Source: Craterostigma plantagineum (lineage: Eukaryota > Streptophyta > Magnoliopsida > Lamiales > Linderniaceae). From it: a stretch of DNA of 64,000 bases. Made by a program: the position numbers and the translations under genes. The first letter of the stretch is position 1; every line of letters starts with the position of its first letter. Shown in pieces: positions 43,467 through 54,817 of the stretch. Where the stretch lies: contig JAPQWV010000354.1 in assembly GCA_027422505.1 (NCBI GenBank), positions 434,001 through 498,000 of the forward strand. Direction: 5' to 3'. The notes beneath the pieces were generated by a model. The model saw only the letters and a program-made list of their open reading frames with translations, was not told the origin of the DNA and made no database searches.

Positions 43467-45268
43467 ATGAGTTCATCAAACAAGCTTCCTATGTTTAGCA
43501 GGAAAAATGTCTTTGAATGAAAGATAAGGATAATGACTCATCTTTGCGCGCAAGACAACGGGATGATAGACGTGATAAACACAGGACCATCGTATTCAAG
43601 AAGGTGAATACACGACATGCGGCACATCCTGATGAGCCACAAGACGTCCCAAAGGAAAGACACGAGTTAACAACAGCAGAAAGAAGAAAGGCAAATCTCG
43701 ACATTGCCAAGGACACCTTGTTAAAACACTGGACATAGGTAATTTCATGCAGGTTATGATGTGCTCAACTGCCAAGGATGTATGGGAAAAACTTTGTCAA
43801 ATATGTGTATACAACGAACAAACACGAGAGAACAAACTCGTTGTCGCCATATGTGACAATGTCAAAATGAGGCCAGGAGAAACCATGGCCGATTTCGAAA
43901 AACGATTCTTCTCCATAATTAACGATCTCTCTCCACTTGGGAGAAAGATGGAAAGCCGGGACATGGCAATAAAAGTCATGAGGGCACTCCCAAGAGAGTG
44001 GGATGTTAAAACCATGGCCATGCGAGAATCAGAAGACTTAAGTAAACTAATATTGCATGATCTCTTTGCAGATTTAAAAGCCTATGAGTTCGAACTTCAA
44101 ACGAAACTGAAGAGACAATACCGGGCTAGTCCGTCAAGTCATTGGCAGTACCAGAAATTCCTGCCACAAAAAATGCAGAGGAGATGAGTGAAGAGGCGAT
44201 GGCTCTCTTCATTAAAAAATTCAGAAAGTTCATAAAAAGAACTCCGAATAAGGCATCAAGAGGTAAGAATGTCGATAACAATGAAGACTCTAATGCTTGT
44301 TTTAATTGTGGTAGGCAAGGGCACTTTGTCGTAGACTGCCTTAAAAGGAAAAAAGGAAAGAAAAACGAAGGAAAATAATAGGTCAACAAGTAAAAGAAAG
44401 GCACACGCAAATGGGATGATACCAACTCAGAAGAGTCAGGCTCAGAATAAGAACTAAGTGATCATGAGATCCAGAAAGAAATCGCCTGTCTCATGGAAGG
44501 TAAATTAATCTACGAACTTGATCAGTCAACTCTAGAATTCAGCTGCGAAGAGGTTAGGGACGCACTCCAAGATATAGCTGACAAATACAGAAAACTCTAT
44601 GAGAAGCTAAGAGAGACTGAAAAGGGAAGAAATCGGTACATGAGGATACCTGACTTCTAGTTGAGAAAATTACTCAACTGGAAGAAGAAAATAACAGGTT
44701 AAAGGAGACCTCTAGGCCAAAGGAATCAGTAAACAAGAAGCTGACAATGTTAGTTCAGTCATGGACTAAATCGTCGAAAACGTTAGACTGCCTCCAAGGA
44801 ACAATGAAGGATAGGAATGATCATACCGGCCTGGACTATGAAGAGAAGTCCAATAAAGAAGAAGTATCAACATCACACCTACCGGCAGCTTCAAGCAAGG
44901 TAATAAGATTTGTTCGACCTTCGAACTATATACCAATTCCAGTTCAACCTGAAACCTACTCACGGAGAATTGGACTTGGGTATAACATAAACAATAACAA
45001 GAATAATATTTTCTCTATGCTGCAAGGAAAGGAAAGATCCCAACAACTAAGGGGGAATCCTCTTTATACAAATAATAATTCTAGAAAGTCAAGACCAGAA
45101 TCTCCGTTTCAGATATACCGGTTCCATAAAGAAAGACCAGAGCCCCAAAGATACATGCACCAAAGATACCGGTCAAATAGTAATGAGAAACACAAAAATA
45201 AAAGAACTAAATACTTGATAGACCCGTGTACCGGAAGATATATACAGGTCAAAGAATCTAATCTCTGA
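43467..45268 (+). pseudogene. copia gag of the plus-strand derivative
   Basis: The start ATG (MSSSNKLPMFSRKN) is followed by an early stop. The Gag then continues in other frames: 43517-43738 (ERHELTTAERRKANLDIAKD), 43747-44187 (UBN2-type, CSTAKDVWEKLCQICVYNEQ, RPGETMADFEKRF, MRALPREWDVKTMAMRES), and 44142-44378 with an intact zinc knuckle CFNCGRQGHFVVDC. An acidic/coiled-coil part follows, and at 44747-45268 a basic tail ending KYLIDPCTGRYIQVKESNL. At least four frameshifts or stops break it. It is related to the gag at 28289-29311. Confidence 0.82.
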
Positions 45269-45560
45269 CCGGACCCAAGTAAAAGTGGGTACCAAAGAAT
45301 ATCTTTCAGGAATACCATCAACTGGTCGAGCTAGTTTCTAGACCACAGCTGCCTGGCATCACATGGACATAAGATACCAAGATTTTCATCAAGAATGTAG
45401 GAAATGACTGTTAAGAAGAAAGAGATGTCGTACTAGAAGTAAACAGAACTTAACAAACCGACAAGTGGTTGGCACCTTCACCAAGTCACTCCCTGAAGCT
45501 AAGTCTATTCATTTCATTCTAAGCATAAAGTCAGGGGGAACATTGTTATGTCAAATTAAT
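45269..45560 (+). pseudogene. Residual ends of pol (large internal deletion)
   Basis: Just after gag are VWVPK-linker-like sequence (about 45269-45310) and, soon after, a piece matching the RNase H tail (about 45470-45550, TFTKSLPEAKSIHFILSI), followed by CAGGGGGAACATTG, a polypurine-like motif. Everything between, about 3.5 kb of protease, integrase and RT, is missing. Confidence 0.6.
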
Positions 45561-46154
45561 TGATATGACGTAGTTGCCTAGAGTTCACAAAAATGTTGCA
45601 TGTTTGATGATTTAAGTGCTACTTCCCTTTCAACAATCCGTCAATCCTTCATAAACCAACCAATACACTTAGCCCAGTCAGTTTCAGCCCAAGCTGACAT
45701 CAGTCAATATACAGGAAAATTATACATATAATTGTATTACTATAGGTCTCCTTCTGAAATCGGACTTCTTTTCAAAACAACATACAAGTATATTTTCATA
45801 CCGGCAGGTCAAGACCGATTTCGTTTTTAAATAATGCACTTTATCAATGCATATATTGCATGTTTTCCTTAACATGTATTAGGTAAAACTGGCGTCAGGT
45901 CTGCGAGTCTATCCACAGATAATGAGTACAAAACATAGTACCGCATTAAATGCCCTGACACGGTATGTGACATAAAACAATAGGTATTTATTGAAAGGTA
46001 AAGCCCAATTAGCCCATCTTGAAACTCGACAAGACTTAGAAGAATTTGAAAGGATTCAAAACATCATCTTCTTCCTCAAAACCTCACAAGCTCACGAAAT
46101 CCCCTAAAACCCTAAAATTCCCGAACTTCAGTCAAATCCTCTAAACTCACTCCA
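45561..46154 (+). other. Non-coding part between pol remnant and accessory ORF
   Basis: No ORF; it corresponds in position to the non-coding region between pol and the accessory gene in the Sirevirus-type element. Confidence 0.5.
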
Positions 46155-46843
46155 ATGGCACCTCACAGGCAGAGATGACCCGAACCATCCTCCAAATCAA
46201 CTTCAACGACACCATGACCATGAAGCCTCCGACTTCTTCCCTGTTCTTCAAGCCCTAAAGCAGTCAGGGCTGCAAAAATTTCAGGAATGCTCTTACGAGA
46301 TCTACTAAGAAATCCTAAGAGAATTCTTTGACTCTGCAATTACCCACGGCAACAACCTCCGGTGCGATCATCAGAGGTGAAGTATTGAGATTGAGCCCAA
46401 TTGGTTCGCCGAAGTCCTTGAGTTGCCACAACAAGTGAATCGAACTTCTCCTTCATCAACGAGAACCTGAAGGAGAGCATGAAAATGATGATGTCCGTGT
46501 TTGGAGCACCTCTCAAGGACGTTGAAAATAGGATCGGTCTTAGGCCTGCATACCGACTGCTCCACGAAGTTTTGGCTAAGGCAGTACTGGGCAAAGCTGG
46601 TTCGTTTGACATGCTGACCACCGAGAAAGTTCAAGCAATGGTGGCAGTGCTCACGAACCAAAGGAGAAACTGGGAGGAAATAATCTTCAAGACCCTGACT
46701 ACCATGGAGCCCTACAAAAACCGGCACTTCAAGAATTATGCTCCACAGTTATCCTTTCTTCTATCCCAGAAAGTCCAAGAACTGGGACCTATACAGAAAC
46801 TCTCACCCGATCAGTTGGTCACGGCCTCGTACATAAGCCAGCC
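46155..46843 (+). pseudogene. Accessory ORF of the copia derivative, 5' part
   Basis: It starts at an ATG (MAPHRQ) that soon meets a stop. The clear part is 46479-46843, with YRLLHEVLAKAVLGKAGSFD and NWEEIIFKTLTTMEPYKNRH. The pattern LL...LAK.V..KAGSFD..T.E....M resembles proteins I recall as hypothetical in Gesneriaceae/Lamiales and is probably carried there by similar elements. The frame is cut by the hAT transposon after ASYISQP and resumes after 61188. The function is unknown. Confidence 0.6.
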
Positions 46844-47891
46844 TAGAGGTGAAAGTTTGGACCTGAACCCATGGGCTAGCCCACTCTGCCCAAAAAAAGT
46901 TTGATATGGGCCTATATTTGGGTAGCCCAAAACCATATCGGGCCTATTGGCCGACCCACCAGGCCCGGCAGGTTAGTGGGTCGCAGGCATAAAAACCCGA
47001 TGGGTTTTGGGCTAAATTAGCCTGTTAGAGTGGAACTTAATAGCTAGAACTGAATTGGAATTTCTAAAAACCCCAAATTAGCATCAACGAAGAACTACAG
47101 TGTGATTCACAGAAATTCAGCTGAATCGATTCTCCGCTAAGGTTCCTTGTCCACTTTATCATCGTCGCTCTTTCTCGTCAACGCTCAGTTACTTCAGGCT
47201 CGAATTAAATATCGTTTAACCGATCTCCCCTTTTTTCTATTTCTGTGAATATATTATCTTTTGTTTTTAGTACTACGTTGTTATGGTTTGAGATATCTCA
47301 ATGAGCAGTTTGTTATCGATAAACTTGCATTATTACCCGCCCAGTATGCATCCCATGCTTGTTTGATAGCTTTAGGATTGGGAATTATTGTGTGAACATG
47401 AGATGAAATTTGGCCTTTTCGGGTTGATTTAAAGTAATTCATTGTCTAAACGGAGTATTTTATGGATGTGTGTATAAACTACGGGTTTTACTACCTGGCT
47501 TGATCCATTGATATAGTTTACTTCAGAGTTCAAAACCAATTTCACCTTTCTGGGATTCATTGGCCTTGTAATAAACTCACTTGCTTGCATAATAGCAATC
47601 AAGAATTCCCAAGTTACTATGTTTATCGTGAGACCCCTATTGCCCAATCGATCGAACCTTGCTTGTTAAACAGTTGGTTTCTAATTTATATTTTTCATAA
47701 CTCTTGCTGAATTTCTGGCCGAAATATGGAATTGAGTTCGCATTCGTCTCTTACTTCAGCTCCTGCTAAAGAATTGCGCTCAGATGATTCCACTAAATCA
47801 GAGGGTGAGATCTGAGGCATGAAAACATTTGACAGGCTTGGTCCGATTGGAGTAGAAATGTGTAGGTGCAAGTATTGTAGGAAAATGATGA

Positions 47892-47896
47892 GTTGT
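47892..47896. repeat. Target duplication GTTGT of the gypsy element (left)
   Basis: Repeated at 57922-57926. Joining the flanks at one copy restores continuity of the BED-finger region of the hAT transposase. Confidence 0.93.
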
Positions 47897-49258
47897 TGAT
47901 AAGTTCAGATTTATGCTATTTTTTTACCCCGTATAAGTATATAATTGATCGCTATTCATCGAATTATCATCGAATATTCTAAGTTTGCGCACATATATCT
48001 TGTTCGACAGATATCGGAGCAAACTCGACCAAATCGGGAAGATTCGAAGTGAATTGTAAAAATCAGCCACTTTGGGAAATTTTGTAATTTTCGAAAGTTA
48101 TGGGGCGAACCTGCAATTTACCAGACTTCTAATTCGTTGGGAATTGGTGTACAAGGAAGGAAGAATATTACGTGGAAAGCTAAAGGAAGATTTGATTTTT
48201 TTATTCAAATTGAAAAGGAGATATCTAAGGGAATTGCATTAAGTCGGTTTATATATTCCTTCCTATAAAAAGTCACGCAGAGAAGAGAAAGAGGGGGAGA
48301 ACAGCGAAGCTTTGAGCAGCGATTTTAAGCGACGACAGCGAAGCTGGGAGCAGCGAATAATAAAGAAGAAAGCAGAGAACGGCTGAGAATAATAAACGAA
48401 GAGCTGCGACGAAAGACGATCGACGCTTGCGAGGCGTTTCTTCCGTAAAGGCGAAGTTTATATTATTTCTCTATTATGTCTGAATTGAATATTTTATGCT
48501 TCTATTTTATTAATATGATAGCTTAGATTATTTTGTGATTAGGGCCATGGTAGGCCGAATAATGACTACGTATTAATATTTTTCTTATCCTATTTGATCG
48601 TGTGAGTTGAGTCACGTGTTCCTTGTTTGCGCTTAATGCTTGTGTATGCCTGATCAACATATGCATGTTTATTTGATTGGTTTATGAGACGGACAAAGTG
48701 ATTAGACCGGTTAGAACGATAAACATCGAACATCACTACGTAAAACTGACCAGAGATGGAATTCGGTTTCGTATGTGTGGTTTCCGAATCCTTAAGCGCC
48801 GAAAGCGTTTAAGCTCGGGGAATTTCATAGAGATTGAATTCATGCGTAGAAACTACAATCCTATAGATATATACGGGTTGGTTCTCTATCGCATAGGATC
48901 GCTATGCGGGACAAACGAGTAGCGATTGTTTTAGGAAATTTTACCTTGACAGAGATTCATGATGGTTAGATAGGATAGAATTTTATGAAGACGTAGGAAT
49001 TATTTGTGCTGAGCATGTGCCTTGGTCACTCGTCGTTAATTGATCTTTGTCTCATCTATTTTATTTGCGTCTATTTTATTATTTGCGTCTTTTATTTCTT
49101 TTAATCAAATCATTAATTATAAAAAATTCTCTTAGTCTAAATTAGAATTAGGTTTAATATCTTAGAATTATCTAGCTATCTTCGTGGATCGATACTCGGA
49201 CTTCGTCCGTTTTACTACTTGCACGACCTAGTACACTTGCTAGTATTTGAGCGTGTCA
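47897..49258 (+). mobile_element. 5' LTR of the gypsy element
   Basis: 1362 bp, a near copy of 56560-57921. The 81-codon open frame at 48677 inside it recurs in the other LTR (57336) and is not considered a gene. Confidence 0.95.
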
Positions 49259-49264
49259 AGTTTT

Positions 49265-49282
49265 TGGCGCCGTTGCCGGGGA
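49265..49282 (+). promoter_or_regulatory. Primer binding site of the gypsy element
   Basis: TGGCGCCGTTGCCGGGGA, six bases after the LTR. This is the primer site widely used by plant gypsy elements and usually assigned to tRNA-Asp. Confidence 0.9.
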
Positions 49283-49443
49283 TAGCTATATTATTAATTT
49301 TAGGATTTATTCTGAGTTTAGTTTAGACGTTTTATTTTTCGTTTATTATTATTATTATTATTTTATTATTACTATTATTTTACTATTTTTGCCAATTCGC
49401 TTACGCTGATTTTTCATCTTTTGCAGATAATTCCTATTAGTGC

Positions 49444-51210
49444 ATGACACGAAGCTCGAGGAACTTACCATTGCTATTTGACGCAGAAATTGAAGCAACG
49501 TGTCGGCGAAACAATCGAAATCGTAGACTGAGAATGGACAATCAAGAACACGAGGAAGAACAGATGGTTCCGCCACGACCCACTTTACTAAGTCGAGCGC
49601 TTCCAGGAATTTTCGATGACAGCGAACCGATTGCCGTCCCGCCAGGACCAAATAATCATTTTGAGATTAAACCCGTTACTATACAGATGGTGACGGGTTC
49701 ATCACAGTTTCATGGGCTTACAAACGAGAATGCAAATTCACATATTTTGAAATTCACTCAAATTTGCAGAACTATTAAGTATCCTGGCGTCTCCACAGAA
49801 GTGATAAAAACTAACATTTTTCCCTTTTCTTTGACAGGTAAGGCTTCTGAATGGTTCTCATCATTGCCACATGCATCTATCACTAGTTGGGAGCAACTAG
49901 TGGAGTGCTTTTTGGGCAAATATTACCCACTGTCACGGAGCAGCGAAATTAGGAGCCAGCTAGTAAACTTCAAACAAGAAGGTGGCGAATCTCTGAGCGA
50001 TGCATGGAGCAGATACAAGAGCCTTCTGAGACAATGCCCGAACCACAGCATACCCCTGAGCGTTCAGATGCAGTCATTCTTTTTAGGGCTGAGCACGCCA
50101 AATAAAAGAATCGTCGATGGCGGGTGCACACAAAATTTTATGGAGTTAGGCGACGAGGAAGCACTCCAAGCCATCGAGCGAATCGCAGCCTACCCAGCAA
50201 GGTATAATGAGCATGATCTGGACCGACGGACGGCTGGACTACATGAGATAAGCAGCTCGTTGGAGGCGCAGCTCGAAGCCATACATAAAAGGCTAGACCA
50301 GATACACTCCCAGGACCCTGAGACGGTCAATCACATCCACAATAGGCAAAGGAATGCATACTCCAACACATATGATCCAAACTGGAGAAGCCATCCTAAT
50401 TTGTCGTATGGCAACTCGCACTACTTGAAGCCTCCAGGAGTTCAGAATCAACAAACTGAGCCACCAACAAAACAAAAGGCCGATTGGGAGATAGCATTGG
50501 AGAAAATGGAGGCGGTTCAAGGCGATCAAAATCGTAAGACGGAGGAGAGACTCCAGGGTCTAGAAGGGAGAGTTCAGGAAGGCTTCCATGATATACGGGC
50601 TGCAATAAAGGACTTAACAATGCAAATGGGACAGCTCTCACATACATTGTCAGATTGCAAACCAGGCACACTCCCAAGCGACACCGAAAAGAACCCTCGA
50701 GAGTACGTCAAGGCCATTAAGCTGAGGAGTGGGAAGACGCTAGAATCAACTCAGGAAGCCGAGGAAGTGGAGGAAGCAAAAGAGACGGGAAACGACGATG
50801 GGAGCAAAATCACGGTCACTGACACAGCTCATCACGGCCAAAGGAAAGATCAGCGAGCCAAAGAAGTCGAGGACGAGCCGGATCCTCTCGCAGTGGAAAA
50901 GAAGGTCGACCCACTCCCACTAGTCAAGATTCGACCTCCATGTCCCGCTGCATTACTAAGGGGAAAACCGGATAAGCACTTCGAGCGCTTTATTAATATT
51001 TTTGGGAAGTTAGAAATTAACATTCCTTTTTGTGAAGCTCTTTTGCAGATTCCGAAGTACGCCAAATTTTTCAAGAAGTTGCTATCAAACCGGAACAAGC
51101 TAGAGCAATATGGCACGATAGCCCTTAACGAAGAATGCTCTGCAATGCTGCAAAGGAAGCTACCACCAAAGCTCAAAGATAGGGGAGTTTTTTTATTCCT
51201 TGCTCTATAG
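49444..51210 (+). CDS. gypsy gag (588 aa)
   Basis: An intact 588-codon frame. It starts MTRSSRNLPLLFDAEIEATC and carries the retrotransposon Gag core (HFEIKPVTIQMV, QFHGLTNENANSHILKF, then NIFPFSLTGKASEWFSSLP and SWEQLVECFLGKYYP). A coiled-coil/helical stretch around residues 270-400 and an acidic linker follow. The last residues match the start of the region before the protease (CEALLQIPKYAKFFKKLL), where gag and pol are normally joined in one frame. At a run of seven T (51188-51194) the frame shifts and stops 16 codons later. The other frame continues into the protease, so a one-base indel (or sequencing error) in the T run separates gag from pol. Confidence 0.88.
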   Translation: MTRSSRNLPLLFDAEIEATCRRNNRNRRLRMDNQEHEEEQMVPPRPTLLSRALPGIFDDSEPIAVPPGPNNHFEIKPVTIQMVTGSSQFHGLTNENANSHILKFTQICRTIKYPGVSTEVIKTNIFPFSLTGKASEWFSSLPHASITSWEQLVECFLGKYYPLSRSSEIRSQLVNFKQEGGESLSDAWSRYKSLLRQCPNHSIPLSVQMQSFFLGLSTPNKRIVDGGCTQNFMELGDEEALQAIERIAAYPARYNEHDLDRRTAGLHEISSSLEAQLEAIHKRLDQIHSQDPETVNHIHNRQRNAYSNTYDPNWRSHPNLSYGNSHYLKPPGVQNQQTEPPTKQKADWEIALEKMEAVQGDQNRKTEERLQGLEGRVQEGFHDIRAAIKDLTMQMGQLSHTLSDCKPGTLPSDTEKNPREYVKAIKLRSGKTLESTQEAEEVEEAKETGNDDGSKITVTDTAHHGQRKDQRAKEVEDEPDPLAVEKKVDPLPLVKIRPPCPAALLRGKPDKHFERFINIFGKLEINIPFCEALLQIPKYAKFFKKLLSNRNKLEQYGTIALNEECSAMLQRKLPPKLKDRGVFLFLAL

Positions 51211-51782
51211 GCTCATTATCATTTACTAATGTTCTTTGTGATTTAGGAGCAAGTATTAACTTATTACCTTTTTCACTTGTGAAAAAGCTAGGGATTGGTG
51301 AGCCAAAGCCTACATCTACGATCCTCCAACTAGCGGATAGATCGATCACATACCCACGAGGAGTACTGGAGGACGTGTTAGTGAAGGTTGGAGAGCACTA
51401 CTTCCCAGCCGATTTCGTGGTACTAGACATGGAAGAGGACACCGACATGCCCCTTATTTTAGGAAGACCGTTTCTGAATACGGCAAGAGCCCTTATTGAT
51501 GTTGGTAATGGTAAGCTCATCCTGCAGGTTGGGGATGAGAAAGTAATATTTGATGTTTATAAAGCAATGAAGCACCCTACTGATGATGATTCTTGTTCCT
51601 TTATTGATAGTATTGAGACATATGCTCTGGAATATTTTAAAATTTTCAGGAATAAGGAAAAATTGGAAGCATGCCTAGTCGGAGACGAGTGCGAGGAAAT
51701 GGCCGATACTGTAGCAAGCTTAAAAGCGAACCCACCTCATCGGAGGTCGGCCAAGCCCAAAGTAGAGCGCCTCGATCGATGA
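51205..51782 (+). pseudogene. gypsy aspartic protease region
   Basis: In the frame entered after the T run, CDLGASINLLPFSL at about 51239-51280 carries the catalytic D of the retroviral-type protease (D-L-G-A). MPLILGRPFLNTARALIDV follows, the second conserved block. The frame ends at a TGA (51780-51782), after which the same frame continues toward RT (DPPILELKPLPNHLKYVYLG), so it is a nonsense mutation rather than a true end. Confidence 0.82.
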
Positions 51783-52939
51783 TCAGCCACACAACCTCGA
51801 CCATCAATCGAGGACCCTCCGATTCTAGAACTTAAACCTTTACCTAATCATCTTAAATATGTTTACCTTGGTGCCCTTGATACTTTACCAGTGATTATTT
51901 CTTCCACTTTGACAGATTTAATGGAAGAAAAGCTAGTGAGGGTGCTAAGAGAACACAAACGAGCATTCGCGTCGAAGGTTGCTGACATCAAGGGAGTAAA
52001 CCCGACCGTTTGCATGCACAAGATTCTGATGGAAGATTCTTACAAGCCGGTCGCACAACCACAGAGACGCCTAAACCCAGCGATGCAAGAAGTGGCGAAA
52101 AAGGAGGTAATTAAGCTTTTGGACGCAGGTATTATCTACCCTATCTCTGATAGCGCGTGGGTTAGTCCGACCCAGGTTGTTCCTAAAAAGGGAGGTATGG
52201 CCGTTATAAAGAATGCCTCTAATGAGTTGATTCCCACGAGAACTATTACGGGGTGGCGTGTATGCATAGATTATAGGAAATTGAATGATGCCACCCGTAA
52301 GGATCATTTCCCCCTCCCCTTTATTGATCAAATGTTAGAAAGACTAGCTGGACATGAGTTTTACTGCTTTTTAGATGGCTACTCGGGTTATAATCAGATT
52401 TCTATAGCGCCTGAGGATCAGGAAAAGACGACTTTTACTTGTCCTTACAGTACTTTTGCATATAGACGCATGCCATTTGGATTATGTAATGCTCCGGCTA
52501 CTTTTCAGAGATGCATGCTCGCTATTTTTCATGACATAGTTGGGAAATTTATGGAAATATTTATGGATGATTTTTCTGTATTTGGGTCTACATTTGATAC
52601 ATGTCTTGATAATTTAGCATCTGTTCTATCACGATGCGAAGAGACTAACCTTGTCTTAAATTGGGAAAAGTGTCATTTTATGGTACAAGAAGGTATAGTT
52701 CTCGGGCACAAGTATTGAGGTGGATCGAGCCAAGGTTGACGCGATTGAGCAGTTGCCACCACCTACGTCAGTGAAGGGGGTTCGAAGCTTCTTGGGACAC
52801 GCGGGATTCTACCGATGCTTCATAAAGGATTTTTCAAAAATAGCTAAGCATTAATCGAATTTACTTGTTAAAGATGCTATTTTTAACTTCACTGATGATA
52901 GTTTGAAGGCTTTTCAAACTTTAAAGGAGAAACTCACCA
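51783..52939 (+). pseudogene. gypsy reverse transcriptase
   Basis: The RT core lies at 51891-52718. Motifs in order are VCIDYRKLNDATRKDHFPLP, FYCFLDGYSGYNQI, RMPFGLCNAPATFQRCM and the catalytic FMDDFSVFG. The frame is lost at GIVLGHKY (52718): a few residues are deleted, and the next part (IEVDRAKVDAIEQLPPP, VRSFLGHAGFYRCFIKDFSK) reads in another frame with an in-frame TAA near 52851. All catalytic residues are intact, but the protein is broken. Confidence 0.88.
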
Positions 52940-53467
52940 GTGATGGTCGCACCAGACTGGACACTCCCATTTATACTGATGTGCGATGCTAGCGATGGTG
53001 CGGTAGGTGCGGTTCTAGGACAACGCAAGGATAAGGTATTTCAGGTCATTTACTACGCTAGTAAAACTCTGGACGATGCCCAGAGGAATTATGCTACTAC
53101 TGAGAAAGAGTTACTAGCCGTGGTATTTGCAGTAGATAAATTTCATTCTTACCTAGTGTTGAATAAGGTAATCATCTACACTGATCATGCTGTACTTAGA
53201 TACTTATTTGCTAAGAAAGATGCTAAGCCTAGGTTGATTCGCTGGATTTTACTACTTCAAGAGTATGACTTAGAGATTCGTGATAAGAAAGGTGTTGAGA
53301 ATGTGATAGCTGATCATTTATCTAGGTTAGATAATTCGCATGAGCAGGATAAAGAGCTACCTATTGACGAATGTTTTCCTGATGAACAATTATATGCTTT
53401 AATCGATACATCATTACCTTGCTACACGGATTTTGCGAATTATGCTGCTACAGGTGAGATTCCCTGA
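52940..53467 (+). pseudogene. gypsy RNase H
   Basis: A 175-codon frame with the RNase H catalytic pattern: [15 protein letters not shown] (first D), [20 protein letters not shown] (E), [17 protein letters not shown] (second D) and VIADHLSRL. It ends with a TGA at 53465-53467, in frame with the downstream integrase. A CGA arginine codon (GEIPRG) is the likely ancestor. Confidence 0.88.
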
Positions 53468-53470
53468 GGC

Positions 53471-54817
53471 TTGAGTTTTCATCAGAAGAAGAAATTTCTG
53501 TCTGATGCGAAACACTACCTGTGGGACGATCCATTCCTATACAAGATCTGTTCTGATCAGGTAATCCGGCGATGTATACCCGCCGAAGAGGTGTCGGTTT
53601 TATCTCATTGTCATGCGGGGTTGACGGGTGGACACCATGGACCCACTAGGACTGCATTTAAAGTATTACAATCGGGTTTGTTTTGGCCTACTTTGTTTCA
53701 GGATGCGCATGCTTATGTTATCTCATGTGATCGTTGTCAGCTTACGGGTGCTATGTCTCGAAAACATGAAATGCCTTTGAATATCATGTTAGAAATAGAG
53801 CTCTTTGATGTGTGGGGCATTGATTTTATGGGACCTTTTCCTAGCTCATGCTCAAATAAGTATATCTTGGTAACAGTAGATTATGTGTCTAAATGGGTAG
53901 AGGCAGAGGCATGTAGGACCAATGATGCACGCGTAGTCATTCGATTTCTTAAGAAGCATATTTTTACTCGTTTCGGAACACCTAGGGCAATAATTAGTGA
54001 TGGCGGTACTCACTTCTGTAATAAGTTATTTGCTAATTTGTTGTCTAAGTATGGTGTGAATCATAAAGTGTCTACCCCATACCATCCTCAGACTAGTGGA
54101 CAGGTAGAAGTTTCGAATAGGGAGCTGAAGCAGATCTTGGAAAAGACGGTGAATGCCTCAAGGAAAGATTGGTCGTTGAAGCTAGATGACGCACTATGGG
54201 CGTACCGCACCGCATATAAAACTCCAATAGGGACTTCTCCGTTTCGTCTTGTTTTTGGAAAAGCATGCCATTTACCTGTAGAATTAGAACACCGTGCATA
54301 TTGGGCTATTAAAAAGCTAAATTTTGATTTGTCTGAAGCAGGCAAAAATAGGTTGCTCCAGCTGAACGAGATGGACGAGTTTCGTCAACAATCGTACGAG
54401 AATGCCAAATTATATAAGGAGCGAACAAAGAAGTGGCATGACAAGAAGATCATAAAAAGGAAGTTCAAAGTCGGCGATCGCGTCTTGCTATTCAACGCAA
54501 GGCTACGTCTCTTTCCAGGGAAGCTAAAGAGTAAGTGGGTAGGCCCCTACATAGTACATAAAGTGTTTCCATCTGGGGCCGTACAAATCCTTATCAATGG
54601 GAAGGACGAGCACACAGTTAATGGGCAGCGCTTGAAACTCTACGACGATGGGGAAATGGGCAAAGCGAACTTGGTATTCCTTGAAGAACCTAGTGCTACT
54701 AATATTCCTGCTTTACGTTGTTCTGTGCCTTTCAGGGACACCTCGTCTGGAGAGAATACCAGCGAGCTGAAGGACCTCCTAAACACCAAAGCAAGCCTAG
54801 ACACCAAGCCACCCTGA
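53471..54817 (+). pseudogene. gypsy integrase
   Basis: A 448-codon frame in phase with RNase H. The HHCC zinc finger is seen as [13 protein letters not shown] and CDRCQ. The DDE core has D in [11 protein letters not shown] in [11 protein letters not shown] and E in [16 protein letters not shown]-terminal [20 protein letters not shown] (GPY/F-type) module follows, with [10 protein letters not shown]. There is no chromodomain behind it. The frame is intact from 53471, but the true protein would have to be translated from upstream through the TGA at 53465. Confidence 0.88.

Noticed and set aside
48677..48922. 81-codon ORF, repeated with near identity at 57336-57629
   Set aside because: It is inside the gypsy LTRs and duplicated only because the LTRs are; no protein family resemblance.
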